Positions 11,563 to 63,559 are shown, counted from the first letter of the stretch. The stretch: DNA of 64,000 nucleotides from Amphibalanus amphitrite (GCF_019059575.1 NW_024881679.1:740650-804649); one strand, 5' to 3'. Notes: generated from the letters alone by a model not told the origin. Numbers and translations are program-made.

Positions 11563-12327
11563 CCTGACTGACCTGCCCGCAGAGTCCTCTCGCCCTGGGT
11601 CCGGCCGCTCCGCTCCGTCCACGAGTAGCCGCTCGTGCTCGGGCCGCTCGCGCACTGGCCGCGGGCTGGGAAAGTGGCCGACTGGACAGCGGCGCCACAC
11701 AGCACTGAACAGCCGTCCCTGCGCGCCGCGCGGTCACCGACGTAGTGTGCAGACGGCCCGTACAGGACGACCTTCAGCGCGGCTCGCGGACGGGCCCGCC
11801 CCGCGCCCCGCGCGCTGCGCCGCGCACCAGGTGAAAACACAGCACGCCCCGCCCTCGGCTGACCTGCCGCACCACAACAGCAGGCAGCGGGCGGCCCGCA
11901 GCCTGAGTCCTCTCGCTGCAACTAAAGCCGAGAAGGACGAATTGAGGACCCCTGAATATGGGTTGGACCAGTGTGGGGGTCATCATTACTGTTCGTGGCG
12001 CGCTCTGAACGTCTCCTGGTGAATGGAGGTGAGAAAATCCTTTGTTGAAACAACTAAGTATTTTGTGCTATCTTTGTCGAGAAGACAGCGCAATACTTGC
12101 TTCAATGAGGCGATGATTGGCAGAAAAACAGCAGGGTTATGCTGCTGCAGACAGGTCTATTGCAATCAAAGCGAGCTTACGTGATTCAGTCATCATAATG
12201 AGGGGGGAGGGGAGGGGGGCATGATTATACCGTCAGAGTGTGGAGATGTGGCCTATTACGGTGGATGGCGGAAGTCGTGAAAAATATCGCCATGAGATAA
12301 AGGAACTATTGCACTTGAAGCTTGAAG
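11563..12327. other. GC-rich patch with open frames of doubtful meaning
   Basis: About 11570-11950 is markedly GC- and CpG-rich and open on both strands. The encoded sequences are Arg/Ala/Pro-rich and compositional rather than protein-like. It could be a CpG-rich promoter or untranslated exon, but no TATA box or splice structure supports that. Confidence 0.35.
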
Positions 12328-12464
12328 CATGCATATAAGCAATTAGTACAACCCTAGCTGATAGCTACTAAGAGACACACTGAACCTAATTTGACCAAAG
12401 CTGCATCTAATCTGCACCAGATGTGCACCAAATGTGTACCAGATGGCCGTCGTGAAAACGGCTA
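12328..12464. mobile_element. Truncated copy of the TAGCCGTTTTCACGACGG element
   Basis: Matches the right half of the element at 2858-3136 (GCATATAAGCAATTAG through the right inverted repeat ending ACGGCTA). The left half is missing. Confidence 0.85.
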
Positions 12465-14061
12465 TTGTATACCTACGTTATGGTGTGTGTGATCTAAGCT
12501 CTTTAGATGTATTCCAGCAAATATAACGACAATAAATCCCTAGAAGTTTCGGCCACAGGATGGCTTCGTCACCAGATCGTAACCACGCTCCACAGCGGTC
12601 GGCACTCTCTTTTTGCCTCTCTTTTTTTGGGAGGAAAGGCTTGCTTCAAGACTTCATCATGATGCTGACCGATAAGTGCGTGTCATCGGGCGTTCGCTGT
12701 GTTTACTCCGCTCATCTCTGGGACCACACGCATACCGTGTAGATCCGAGTTCGAGCCAGCCGACCCATTTGTCGGCACACAGCCGGTCAACAGACGTCTT
12801 GGCGAGCCTGATTAGTGATCGGTGATAATCCGCCTGCACGGGCTATGACTGGTGCTTTCTGACTTTCCTGCTGAGTCAAACAAAAGTGCCCCAGCTTCGC
12901 GGTATTTTACCCAACTAACTAGCCCGAAAGGCCTCCTTTTGATGCGCAGGCAGGGCTTTCCGCAACCGTCAGAAAGCTGTTGTAATTTCTCTGTGGGTAG
13001 CTGTTTGCCACACATTTGTCCTGGAAGCCAACTAACTGTGCTCAGCTTTACGAGGCCATCGCCTACCGGCCGACCACCCAACTGACCGAATGACCGCTCA
13101 AACGAACCAACCGATCAACCACCCAAACGAATCGACTGATCAACTACCCAAACGAGCCAACCGATCAACCAAACGAACTGAGTGTTCGACTTTCCGACCG
13201 CCACGACGCGACTGTTCCATGGCACACGTTGTGAACCAGCCCAGTGCTGCGGAGTCGACAGATTTTCGGTGACTCCGATTCCGACTCCAACTCCGGTTTC
13301 CAAAGGTGACTCCGACTCCCATTCCGACTCCCTTCAGAACTGCCGACTCTGATGGACTCTGACCGTCTCCGACTACAACTCTGACTCTGACTCCGCAGCC
13401 CTGCGCCCGCCTTCACCGTACAAGGGTGCCGCTGATCTGTTGACTGACCATTGACCACTGACCACCGACCACTGACCACTGACCACTGACCAGTGGCGGT
13501 ATAAACCGCCGGGAAGTCCTAGCCGATACCTGGGCGCTCCGACCGGTACGTGCCCACCTGAGTCCGATTCCATTGTAAACACAGCTGGCTGCACTCAGGG
13601 GAGAGGGGGCTACCCCTCCCCACCGTCCCCGTCGAGCTTTGCTGCCTGATGCAAGCTGCCGAACAGGAAAGAGCGCCGAAGTCAGGAGTGGAATAGTGCC
13701 GAGGAGAGATGCAAAAGCCAAGAAGCATCATTGTTTTCTCCGAGCTAGCGTCTTATGGATGGTTTTCACTTGTCAACTTTGCTCTTTGGGGTTATTCCGT
13801 GAAATGATGCACTGTCGATGAGTTTAACGGCTATTGAAGGCATGTAATGAATTTAAAATTACGGTTACATGCGAAAGCTCAGCCTTTCCAAGATATTTCT
13901 ATTAAATAGACCAGATACAGGTACCTACCTATAGGGAAGTGTTGGCTAAGTTATGGTTTTATGTGGTGATGAGCAGTAAACACACAAAGAAACGAAATTT
14001 CCGTGACACATTTCAGACCTACATATACTGAGCAGTGAGCATACAGCATAGGAATTAGGAC
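12465..14061. other. Intergenic stretch with low-order repeats
   Basis: Contains degenerate repeats of 'AACGAACCAACCGATCAACC' type (13090-13180), 'GACTCCGA' type (13270-13390) and a decamer array at 13438-13494. No gene recognised. Confidence 0.5.
13438..13494. repeat. Short tandem array of GACCACT
   Basis: About seven copies of a 7-bp unit TGACCAC, with minor changes. Confidence 0.8.
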
Positions 14062-14065
14062 TTAA

Positions 14066-14599
14066 AGGAAATAGTTCACTTTCACGAAATTATATTTTTT
14101 GCAATGGATTTATGATTTTTTATGTTCAAAATGATCAGCAAAGAAAATAAAACCTTTTTATAACAAAATATTATTTTCTATATTTTTGATATAGGAAGAA
14201 CTTTTCAGTTTCTGTAAGGCACACGCGATCCAGTATGAAAAGAGCATGGGTCCCGAAAATTCTTCAGAAGCTAGAGAAATTATCGCGGCCACCGGCATTT
14301 GGGCGATCTGCTCATGCTTTGTTACTGGAGCGCCTCTGAAGAATTTTCTGAATAATTTTCTTTTGTTACTGGAGCGTTTCTGAAGAATTTTCGGGACCCA
14401 TGCTCGTTTCATACTGGATGCAAATATATGCAAGGCACACAACCTCAACGCAAGGCACCTTTTTCGGGACGAGAAATAGAATATCTTTGCCTAGGGTGAT
14501 CGTTGGGCTGTAAAAGCTCCTGATTTATGCTCGTCTCAGCCCAAGCTACGGAACTGCTATTCCAGTTAAAAACCCATGTTAAAATGTGAACTATTTCCT
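14066..14599. mobile_element. TTAA-flanked MITE, TIR AGGAAATAGTTCAC (piggyBac-like)
   Basis: The 14-bp inverted ends AGGAAATAGTTCAC are each bounded by TTAA (14062-14065 and 14600-14603). TTAA target duplication is the hallmark of piggyBac transposition. A long internal hairpin pairs about 14232-14270 with 14380-14418 (GGGTCCCGAAAATTCTTC and its complement). Non-coding. Confidence 0.85.
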
Positions 14600-14609
14600 T
14601 TAAAAGTTC

Positions 14610-14808
14610 ATTCAAGGTACTTTTTGGCTCCTAGTTATTCATTGTTTTCCTTTCGAATTTTCGACCATGTCGCATCGAGGTCGTTGTCAAGAAACATGGC
14701 AACAATCCAAATTGTTGCCGTTTCTTGACAACGACCTCGCTGTGCAGAGGTCGAAAAAAAACGAAAACATCATGACTATCGAGTAGCCGAAAAAAACGTA
14801 CCTTGAAT
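14610..14808. mobile_element. Small foldback element
   Basis: Ends ATTCAAGGTAC and GTACCTTGAAT are inverted. The centre is an almost perfect stem, 14677-14706 pairing with 14711-14738 around a 4-base loop. 199 bp, non-coding, lying 10 bp from the preceding TTAA element. Confidence 0.75.
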
Positions 14809-16065
14809 AAGATGCCTTGTTATAAAAGCTTGAAATTATACGCTTAAAAGCTCAAAAGACAGAAAAAAAAATTGTAGTCGTTGGATAGATAACAGAGCGC
14901 AACCGTAAGACGATTTTCGAAACCAGCGCCCCGGATAACCGTTCCATTGATCAGCAATCTGCAAACACTCCCATGGGAGTGTGAAGTCGTACGGTGCGGT
15001 ACGTAGGGTGTTGGGAGGTCAACACCGCGACATGTTGGCAAGATGGACTGCTGGACACTGGAACATTAGCATAACTAGATATTCAAACGCTGGGTTCCTC
15101 GCTGACTGTATGATGCAACTCATTCATGTTTCATTGATGCAGTTGCTTCTCATTGTAGTTGTAGTCGAAAATTTCGTCTTAGTAAAATAGTATGTATTCC
15201 GTTGCTAGGCTTCGGATAAATGAAATCTTTCCAGACTGATTTTTCATGATATTGGCTACTTAACCCGTGCCGGGCCGGTGCTCGGCGCCAACCGCGCCGG
15301 AACGGGGGATGTTTCAATCAGAGTAGGTATACATATATACCTATAGTATAGATATATGCTGGGCCACGTAGCGACACGCGGTAAGCGGCATTCGAAAGAA
15401 CGTCCAAAGCATGACGAAAATACATCTGTGACATTTTTTGGTCGGGTCACAGGTCAGTTCACCAGAGGTAACATGCTGCCTATTTCAGCATTTTTCGAAA
15501 AGCGGCGTACCTATAACTCGGGAATCAAGAGCGGCCGCATTTATTTTTTCATCGTCATCAGTGCCCATTATTTTTTTATTTTTACAATATTTTTTAGCGC
15601 CGCAGTATCACGCATTCGATAGCCCTTTCAACGCTCTATCCGATTAAGCTCTCAGATTTGACCTGGGACTAGCGATTTAGCCTCCAGAGGGCAATAACTA
15701 GAAAAATAGCAGTTGTTACGATTTTTTCTGTAGGTAAAAGGTAACTTTTGACTCAAGATAGGCACAGCATTTAATTTGCCAGCATCGTGTTCCTCTCGTC
15801 GAGAAGCGTCGAATGAACTACATTTTTGACATTGAAAGGTCATTTTCAAAAGTTGACCTAAGGTCAAGGTCAGACCTGACCGGAAAAGGTCATGTTACAT
15901 ATCATAGTCGATCCATATCACCAATTTGAACACGTCTAAGTTGTTTTCATCGATATTTAGTAGGTATGGATGAGACAACATCTTATGATTATAAAGCATC
16001 AAATTTATAGTACAACCATGTATTGTTATAAACAAATATAAACAATTAGCTTATTACTAGCATAT
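14809..16065. other. Intergenic stretch, possible decayed TTAA element
   Basis: At 15260 the sequence TTAACCCGTGCCGG resembles the left end of the TTAACCCTCGCCGG elements, and AGGTCA-like motifs cluster at 15840-15890. No matching right end was found. Confidence 0.4.
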
Positions 16066-17349
16066 TAGCCGTTCTCACGACGGGCTATCCGCCGAATGCC
16101 CCTAATTTGACCCATGGGGCAAGTGCCGCAGGCCATAAGCACGGCGACTGGCCTTGCCCAGGCAAACGCCAATTTCATGTTATGGCGAATTGCCGCCTGG
16201 ACGAAAAACCCCTTTGACCTACCACTCAGCCACCGCCCTTAGAGCAGGCACTAAGACCTGTGTATGCCGACGAAACGGTAACAGGGACAGGTGCCGCCGG
16301 TCAAATTACGGTGACCAGCCTTGCCCGGACTACACCAATGTTCTGTATTGGTGAATACTAGTGATGTCAGTTACGGAAAATCGGAATACCGATACCAAAC
16401 CAAATACCAACCAAAACCGTGGAGAAATACCGAAACCAAACCAACTTGGGAACATGAGGGAAATACCAACTTTTTACCGATTTCTTAGCCTCTTATACAT
16501 TAGTGGGGGTTCATGATACCAACAAAATACCAAGCACATTAGGATTGAAATATCAAATACCAAGTTGGTATCGGTTTGGTATCGGAATACCAAAAAGTCG
16601 GTATCCGATTGACATCTCTAGTGAATACCGTCGGGACGAAAACTGCCGTGGGCCCTTAACTCGGCTAACGCCTTGGTGCTAACCGTCACCGCCGATTGAC
16701 CGCCGGCGTACGCCGCCGGTCGCATAGACAGACACCCGCCTCGCAAAAAGGTACCAAAACTGGTAGCATGCGATATAGCCACGGGCCCTATGAACGGCTC
16801 TACGCCACAGTCTATCCTCGGTAAAAATAAATAACCGTTAGCCTACTAAGGCGACCCCACGAACGACAACCTCGATTTAACGCGCAACACATGCTATAAG
16901 GGCACTGGGCGGTGTGCAGTCCTGCCACGCACAGCCGCCAGGAATCGGCTAGCCTGACTTTTACCTTGATGCGTTGTATGTCAAAGCAGTGCGCGCGCAC
17001 CCGGTCGCTCTCGTGACCGGTCACCGAAAGGCCGCGCCGCCGCGCCCCACCCCGCGAGGTCGCGTGCGTGACGTCACTGCGCGCGCAGGTCAGCGAGCCG
17101 AGCGATAAAAGAGTTTTGGGGTAAAGCCTGCGGCCTCCCCCAAAACCGCCATTTACAGCAAATATCTTCATTTTATGAATTTATTACAGTGTTTTAATCG
17201 ATGATGCTCTCTGATAATATGACAAAGCAGGCATATACTCGTAAGCAATTAGTGCAACCCTAGCTTATAGCTACTAAGAGATACACTGAACCTAATTTGC
17301 ACCAAATGTGCACCAAATGTGTACCAGATGGCCGTCGTGAAAACGGCTA
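16066..17349. mobile_element. Long form of the TAGCCGTTTTCACGACGG element
   Basis: Left end TAGCCGTTCTCACGACGG and right end CCGTCGTGAAAACGGCTA bound 1284 bp. The first about 45 bp and the last about 200 bp match the short element at 2858-3136; about 1 kb of extra sequence lies between, including a GC-rich block (16680-17110) and a nested hAT MITE. No transposase frame is recognisable. Confidence 0.8.
16359..16620. mobile_element. hAT-type MITE, intact 262-bp copy
   Basis: Exact 8-bp target duplication GTGAATAC at 16351-16358 and 16621-16628. Ends TAGTGATGTCA and its near complement TGACATCTCTA. Same family as 2695-3235. Confidence 0.93.
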
Positions 17350-17648
17350 TTATCTCATCCATGGCTATACCATGTCTCTATAAAAAGTTATTGTCAAAAC
17401 ATTGCTGGAGATCATTCATGGCCTGAGATGACCTCGCGGACATATAGGAAGGGGTCACAAGTGCAATTTTCCTATTCAATGTGTCAAGTGTAGGTTCGGC
17501 TCTAGCGAGATTAAGCGGTATGTTTTGCACTTTTACCTTTCCGGTTATATCTCAGAAACTAATCGATCTACGATGAAGCCATTTTACACGATCATGGCCG
17601 GCTTGTGAACCAACAAGTCGATCGCATCTTCAACACTTGAAACCTTAA

Positions 17649-18696
17649 CCCTCGCCGGCCGAGGGGGGAGCGGGTGCCGCCCCCCCCCCCCCATAGGTTT
17701 TTTTTTGCGATAGCTCCGAACACGCTGGTGATAGAGAGCTGAAACTTGGCATACCTAACCTTTGATTCAAGCCGAATCTTTTGACACCAACCGCATTTTC
17801 AGGTCAGGTCAGGTCACCGACCTATGACGTCATAAGTGAACCTCTGCACGGTCTTCATATGTCGCAACTTCGCAACGCCCTCACTGCCAAAGGAGCTTTC
17901 ACAGGGAAATGAAACTTGCAGTATCTAGTATCCATTACGAGTCTCACAACTTGTATATCTCGGATTTTTCCTGAAGGTCATATGAGGTCAGGTCATTTTC
18001 GTGACCTCACCATTATAAGTCAATGGAGAAAAATGAAAACTGCTATTCTGGCGCCGGGAACGATCTCCAACTATCTCAACTCATCTCAAGCACACATAAT
18101 CGTGATTTAATGCACTCCTTGCAAGGTTAGATGCGTCACTTTTGCAATGGTGACCTTGCGTGACGTCATTTATGACATCATCAAGGTAATATTAGTTTTT
18201 CGTCAATACCTAACTCCCGATCAAATTGAGCTAGCGAGTTGGGAAAGCCACCAATGGACTCAGGAGACCTGCCGAATCGAATGATATGCGAAATGACCTC
18301 TTTCGACCAACTTCGTGACCTGGGGGCGCTGACCTGACCGTGACCTGAGGTCAACACCCTAAGTTGACCTGACCCAAACAAAAAGTATATCATTTGACGC
18401 GCCTGAGCGAGGCGAACACGATGCTGCCAAAATGGCGGCTCTGCGGCCGTTTTTTTTTTTGCGAGGCTATTCACCAAAAGCTGAACCGTACCTTGGGGCA
18501 CTTGACCTGACCTCAGAGGTCACCGGTCGACCTAGGACCTTAAAATCGGGTACCGTTCTCTGCGTCTCGTAACGGCGCACACGCTCGTTTTTTTTCCGCG
18601 ACGCGCTAGCTCCACCAGGGACGAAACGGCGAGGGGGGTCGTACCCGCCCCCCCTCGGCCGGCGCGTATGTGGAAAACCAATAGGTCCGGCGAGGG
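17649..18696. mobile_element. TTAA-flanked element, TIR CCCTCGCCGG (piggyBac-like), G/C hairpins (copy 2)
   Basis: Ends CCCTCGCCGG...CCGGCGAGGG sit between TTAA at 17645-17648 and 18697-18700, the classic CCC...GGG piggyBac arrangement. Subterminal hairpins of G-run and C-run lie at about 17661-17692 and 18630-18656. The interior has many AGGTCA/TGACCT motifs. Non-coding, 1048 bp. Confidence 0.85.
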
Positions 18697-18780
18697 TTAA
18701 GACGACGAAGATAGCCTCAAGTACCTACACTAAATTTTCTAGGTGCAAGACCTATACCGCTAAAACCCGCGAGATCTGTA

Positions 18781-19757
18781 GGGTAAGGTGCCTAATTAGC
18801 GACCCTTTCCGATTTGCGACCTACCTCCTTACAGAAAAACTGGCAGGAGAAAACGGGGTAAAAACATCGTCAAAAGGTCAGCCATACTTTGGTTAACAAA
18901 TTAAATTATTTTCCGGTCGTCGATGTTTCTGGTGGGACGTTTCAGGTGAGTTTAAATAAAAATGACGAGTTTCTTATCCAAAAAGTGTGTGTTTGGGCCC
19001 TCTCTGATGAAAAGCGATGCACATTAGGATGATGCACCTTTTTTATTCTGAATCGACATTCCTTTTTCAATTGATTGCCGTTTTCCCATAGTGAATCGCT
19101 CAACTGTGCACAGCATGGCGGTTAAAAATGTGTCGCAACTCATATTTCCTATTTGCGCCTGACATGGTCGCAAATAGCTCAAGAAGGGAAAGAAAGGGGA
19201 AAAGGGAGAAATGAAAATGAGGTGTTGCTGAAGCTTGCAATGTGTGGCAGGGGATGCCAAATGTCGTCACCGACTGCAGGGGTGCCGAATTCAGCGCGGA
19301 CCTCAAATATCATACGATATAGCCCGCAAAATTTGGGTTTCCGCCTTCTTTTCGCCTTCAGTGCATCACGTGATCAGTTTTTACTTACGTAAATGTGTTG
19401 GATAAACGTGCATGTTCGAGTGATTGAGTGCTTTGCGTATAGGTTACCTTTTTGAGATCATATTTCATCTTTTCAGGCGTCGCATTTTTTGCCATTTTTA
19501 ATATGGGGAAACCCATAGACTTATTAGCGACCCTCCCCGGTCGCTAATCGGGAAGAGTTCCCTATTAGCGTTTTTTGCAATGGTCTGCCAAAATGCTCAC
19601 TACAAATAAGTTAGTGAATATTGGGGCAGAAAATGACTATATTTTAATAGAAAAATGAACGATCTCTCCGAAAATCAAGCCAGTAATACAGTGGCACCCA
19701 CAGAGCGTGAGCAATGACGGTTCAAATTAAGGGGGTCGCTAATTAGGCACCTTACCC
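18781..19757. mobile_element. TA-flanked TIR element
   Basis: Inverted ends of about 25 bp beginning GGGTAAGGTGCCTAATTA are each bordered by TA (18779-18780 and 19758-19759), as for Tc1/mariner-type insertion. An internal palindrome TTAGCGACC...GGTCGCTAA lies at 19530-19550. No transposase recognised. Confidence 0.85.
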
Positions 19758-22700
19758 TACCTGTATCCCGATGTAGTGTCTAGAATCAAGAATGGCGTTC
19801 GCTCAAAGCAGGCACCTTTCAATTATCTCCTTTTGACGTACTAATAATGGACACACTCCATAAGCTAAGTGCTATATAAAAACGACCATTCTGTCGTGTG
19901 CTATTGACCATATCGTTAGAAATACCTGTTAGAAAGGACGAGGGTTTAAACGACTCCAAACGATCGGCTTGGACATTCGGAAAATAAGTTACAGAGTAAC
20001 GACACCCAATGTGGCGGCCTTGCTTTGTATCTACAATCGTACAATGTGCGCAGTATCAGCCACAAATCCCCTGGCCAATGGCCATGCCTACTGTTCCCAA
20101 TCATTATGATACATACGAGTACACGTTTACCACAATCTATATGTCTATCATGCCTCTATGTAAACAGTTCGTCCGATGACGGCATTAGTTTCAACTTTCC
20201 AGTCGCGGCTGAGGTGCCCCCTCATCGGACTGGTCCGGGCCTCCCAATGACGTCACACTGACGTCATATGGTGCCGTACCGGCCGAGTCGGAGAGTGCAT
20301 TGGTACAATTGAGTCGTGGGGCGACGTCTGCAGTGCTGCGATAACGGGAGACCAGGAAAAGCCGCTAACGCGGGGCATTCCCGTCCTATTCATCAGCAGC
20401 GTGAACAGTTTTCGTGGGGTGCTTGCAATGCATTGGATTGATCATACAGTCATTGCAAGAAATGAGCGCCAAGCGGGGTGTTCCAAAGGTGGGCCTCCAT
20501 AGAAACAGTCAATATGACAGCAGTCTGCGTCACTGAAAACGGCACATTTCCGTTCAGGTAATGCAAAAACTAAGAAATCTAAGCCGATCAACAATCTCAC
20601 ACAGTGGTGATCACGCAGTTGCGACACTGCCCTGGCTCGATAAGCTAACTGAAAGACATGGTCGGGATCACGGATTCACGGCAGTGAACGCAGTTGCTCG
20701 AATCTGGTTCGAGAACCGTCCCGGCTCTACCTTTCATCTGTAAGGCCCTGACGGCTAAAAAAGTTGTCCACTGGCAAAAAGTTGTCCAGTATTCGGGATT
20801 GACTTTTGTTCGGTTGCAGCGATGATATGCCGCGTACGGGCCCGTCAGCGAGCGTGGCGAGCCTCGTGCGGCTGTGGCTGTCGGACTCGGGTCCTCGCCT
20901 GCAGCAGTTGGCTAACCTACTTCAGTAGACCGGCGGCAGCCGCTCAATTCGGACGGGAGAGGGTTGTCTGTCAAGGCCAGCGTCTCTGAACGACGGCGGG
21001 ACGGTCCAGCGAGCACTAGCGCCAATCACAAGACAGCCTTTTTTACATGAATCTATGTAGACGATAGTCAGGAACAGGCCCGCTGCCTCGGACAAGTGCA
21101 CCGGTACAGAGATGTCCACTTTTTCAGCGTTTAGAGCTGATCGTCGTTATACCTGTACCGCTGACCTGCGGTCAGCTTAAGCGCTTTGCACACTTCGTCA
21201 AGCTACAGGTGTCTAGCAATCAGGAGCCAACAGGAGCTGACTGAGCAGGATGATCATATCATCACCTGCCTGCACAATAGCCAGGAGACTCGATCAATGT
21301 ATGTGCATTGCAGAAGAGGGGCCAAGGCCAGGTCTATTTTAAGCCGGCTGGAATCACTCGCTATTTAACATATGCTCGCCTATGCAATAGGGCTGAGCCG
21401 GGGGTGAAGTGCAACGCCAGTCTCCATGCAATTTATATTAGACGACGCACAGGCGACATTCAGCCTACATTCTGGCAGACGTCTGAAAACTTGGGTCATT
21501 GCCGTGCTGAGTGTGACGCGTCGGTCGCATAACTTACGACCGAATATTTGAGTGTAGTTGATAGACGCAGTCATTTAACTTCTCAAGTGTTTAACTATGT
21601 ACTGGGTGATTTACCGTACTGAGAACATTCCGGTATCAGTTGCGGAGAGCTCCAGCGCCATATTCATTGACACGTTCTATGAAAGTATTACCTAAATACC
21701 AGTTGAGGCTCACGTCGGCAAGTGATTTCAGTAGCACCCTCCACCCCAATAGGCCGCCTCAATGAGCGTCGGACGTTACTGGGCACGTTCCCCGTTCAGT
21801 ACACCCGCCCCTCCGACCGGTCACAGACTCACCACCATTGACGACAGGCGATGACTCCCGTTCAAAGCGCTGTATTACTCAGACAAGCCAGGACAGCGGA
21901 ACACGTGCTCGTCGCCAGGTAAGCCACTCGCCAAGGCACGGAAGTCATACAAGTCCTCACAGCTTCTCGACACAGCGCACTTCTCACCACACACGCGGGA
22001 GCACACAATAACAAACAGAAACACCTACACACATACAGACACACACAGGCAGACGTACGAACGGGCGGGCAGGCGCGGCGTGCCAGCTGTGGTCGCGGGG
22101 TCAGGTGTTGGCAGAAAACTTATCGCCTGCAGTTAGCTGTATCCTTCCCCGGCGGATAGGACTGTACCGTCGAGGGCACCCCCTCAGCCATACCGCCTAA
22201 CCCAGCCGGCCTTACCGGCCCCAGCCACCACTGCACCACTCCTCTGAACACACGGGACAGTAGTTCCCGTCTCCTATCCAATGAACACTTACCCTGATCG
22301 ATCCGGCGACAGCACGAGACAACGGAAGCACACGATATTATCAACACAATCACATTTTCTGTGTTACCCTATTGCCAACATTGAACAAGCATATTATGCC
22401 ATTTGTGACTCTTTAGTTTTACTCAATTATGCTTTCACGCTTTCCGGACTGATTCGAACATTTATCAGAAATGCTAACGGTAAGGGCAATTGTTCCTTGC
22501 TAATGGAAAGAAACGTATAACAAATGCGTATGGAGAACGATGCGATTATGGCATGTAGCTTGACGGGAATAAAAACAAAAGTTGTTCCTCTTATCATACG
22601 CACACATGAGTGAATGGTAAGCCAGGAATAGCAAGCTTCTGTGCGTGTCTGATTGTGCCACAAGCTACCGAATAGCGCAACAATGCTTTGGTTGGATATC

Positions 22701-23080
22701 ATTGCGATAAATTTATATAAACGTATCGTAAGTACAACAAAAATCACTCTAGATTGCACCATTGTGTTGCCCTTAATCACAAATAAAATCAACTAAAAAT
22801 CTCCTCTCAAACTAAAATCCTGACACACCGGACGAATGGTGAATCCCTGTGCTGAATTATTATGCTAAAATGGATGGAATACCTAAGTCTAACTAAATAC
22901 TATGCGGTTGAGATCGACCGCGCAGTACGCCATAACAAACAATTCAACGACAAACAAACACAAGCGACGCTGAGGCGGCGCGCCTAGCCAGCGCACACAT
23001 TGCGTGACATCTGACCGACAAACTACAGCGTCCCGGCGCCGGTCTGCGCGCATCAAAACCGGTTCCACGACCGGCACACA
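19758..23080. other. Intergenic stretch downstream of the ABCC5-like gene
   Basis: No gene recognised in either strand. The 3' UTR of the ABCC5-like gene must lie at the right-hand end of this stretch, but no convincing polyadenylation signal was singled out. Confidence 0.45.
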
Positions 23081-61746
<38,666 letters not shown>

Positions 61747-62073
61747 CTGAGGGAACATCGTAAACTCTGGATCACCGGGTGAGCTTGCGTGATCGTCTGT
61801 GTCAGCTTATCGGAGTTAATTTATGAGCGCTCGCTGAATTTGTTTTTGGGCTAACGTATTAGTTCGTGAGCTCACTCTAAGGTTTGCAAACTCACTGTAC
61901 AGTTGGTAGGTTCACTGGAAGGACTGTGACAAGCATGACAGGGCCGATCGGTGTGGTGGACATGGGTCATTGATTACGTCTCCGTCCAGATCAGTGAAAT
62001 GGAAGGATGAACAGAAGACAGGGTTGCCTGTCCGCGTCTGTAGTGAAAAGTGGACACGGGAGTGGCGATTTAA
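61747..62073. other. Intronic stretch upstream of the first visible ABCC5 exon
   Basis: Nothing recognised; no N-terminal exon found. Confidence 0.4.
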
Positions 62074-62947
62074 CCCTCGCCCGTATTCGTGTTTTGCCAG
62101 CCGCGAACGTATAAGGGGGGGGGGTCCGTCGCCCCCCTGCCGTTTGGCCCCTGATCGAGCTAGAGCTTCGCGAAAAAATGAGCGTGTTGCCCCTGACGAA
62201 AGGAAGCCGATGATACCCAATGTTAAGGTCCTAGGTCATTGGTTGGCCTTCCAGGCCAGGTCAATGACCCAAAAGTCGGGGAAAATCGGGACCTGTTAGA
62301 ACATCGTAAAGTAAGGTTGCTACTTGCCATGTTTTTTTTTTTTTTTTTTTTTTTGGTGGGTGCTGATCACGAACTTTATGTCAGTTTTGATCACAGATAA
62401 TGTCTTCATGCATTTAGACCAGGTCGGGTCAGGTCAGGTCAGGTCAACCAGTAGGCGACCTGTCGGGTATTCTAGTAGGTGTCAGCCGTCCCTGACAGCT
62501 TCGTAACATGTTATGAGTACATCAAAACCGTTTCGTAAATGTTCAAATGGTTGCCAAATTCGAAATCTGCTCCAAAATCTGCTCCAAAAAAGTCAGTGAC
62601 CTGACCTGACCTTCAGGTGACCTTCACACCTACCATAATGCATGGGACCAACATCATATCACATGTTTGAACGTTTGAAACCACAAAAAGACTGCAAACG
62701 CGCGGCTAATGCGAGCCGACATACGCCGAATCGCTATTCCAATTCCGGCCAAACATGGTCTCGAGAAATAGGTCAGAGGTCAAAGGTCATTTGGGTCAGG
62801 GTCATGAAATTTTCAGGGTAGGGGTAAAATAGAATGACTCGAGGATTCTGAAAGTTGTGTAACGATCGGCCGCTTTTTACGCTACTTATTCGCAAAAAAA
62901 AAACGAGGGAAGGATCGTTCAACCCCTTCCCCCTTTACGGGCGATGG
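62074..62947. mobile_element. TTAA-type element with G/C hairpins (copy 3, right end decayed)
   Basis: Left end TTAA (62070-62073) then CCCTCGCCCGTA; right end TTTACGGGCGATGG followed by TTAC instead of TTAA. Subterminal G-run/C-run hairpins at about 62115-62140 and 62907-62934. Contains (AGGTC)n at 62421-62445. Confidence 0.75.
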
Positions 62948-63092
62948 TTACTGGAATAGGAAAGGGCCGCATATATGTCTCGGTAGTGGAAAGAAGATAG
63001 GGAAAAAAGTCCAGTGTCCATGTCGGTGGGGTGGCCAGTGGAGAAGGGGGTACCGGCGAGACTCTGAATCACCTCACTGTGATGGATGTTAA

Positions 63093-63559
63093 AGGGACCC
63101 TCCCACCTTCAAAAAAGTTAATGAATTGGCATGAAAGTGATGTCGCTCGGTTCAGAAAGAGCAAAAATGAATATCTACCAAATTTCATCGAAAAATATTC
63201 ACCGGTTTTCAAGATATTAGACTTTTACTTTTGTTTACTTTTTGGGATCTCCGCTGTTCCTAGCGACTTTATTTGAAAGTCCGGCATTTGTTGCGCGCAA
63301 AGCAGCATATACCACCGCGTGCTGCCAAACGTTTTAGTAAAAGATTTAAAAATCGTTAGATCTCCGCTGACGTCACAAATTCTAAGGGGGCATACCAATG
63401 CATTAGCCCCTTAGAATCCGAAAACTGCAAGTTTGAAATTCCATATCTCCGAATTAAAGCATTTTTCGATGTTGTGAATGCCCAAACCGGTATTTTCAGG
63501 CCATGGCCACCAATTTGGCTATCTCAACTCAAAACTAATGTTAAGGTGGGAGGGTCCCT
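63093..63559. mobile_element. TTAA-flanked MITE, TIR AGGGACCCTCCCACCTT (copy 2)
   Basis: TTAA at 63089-63092 and 63560-63563; ends differ from the 57799-58295 copy at only two positions. 467 bp, with one GACGTCAC site. Non-coding. Confidence 0.93.

Noticed and set aside
11445-12022. Overlapping 158- and 168-codon frames in a GC-rich patch
   Set aside because: Composition-driven openness on both strands, no domain, no splice signals.
12600-12780. Possible tRNA gene, because of GTTCGAGCC near 12748
   Set aside because: No matching acceptor stem, D-arm or anticodon arm could be folded around it.
16066-17349. Interpretation as an autonomous DNA transposon
   Set aside because: No frame with a transposase motif is present; the interior is interrupted by a hAT MITE and GC-rich non-coding sequence.
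22427-22792. 121-codon minus-strand frame with hydrophobic segments
   Set aside because: AT-rich sequence without family motifs or supporting signals; hydrophobicity follows composition.
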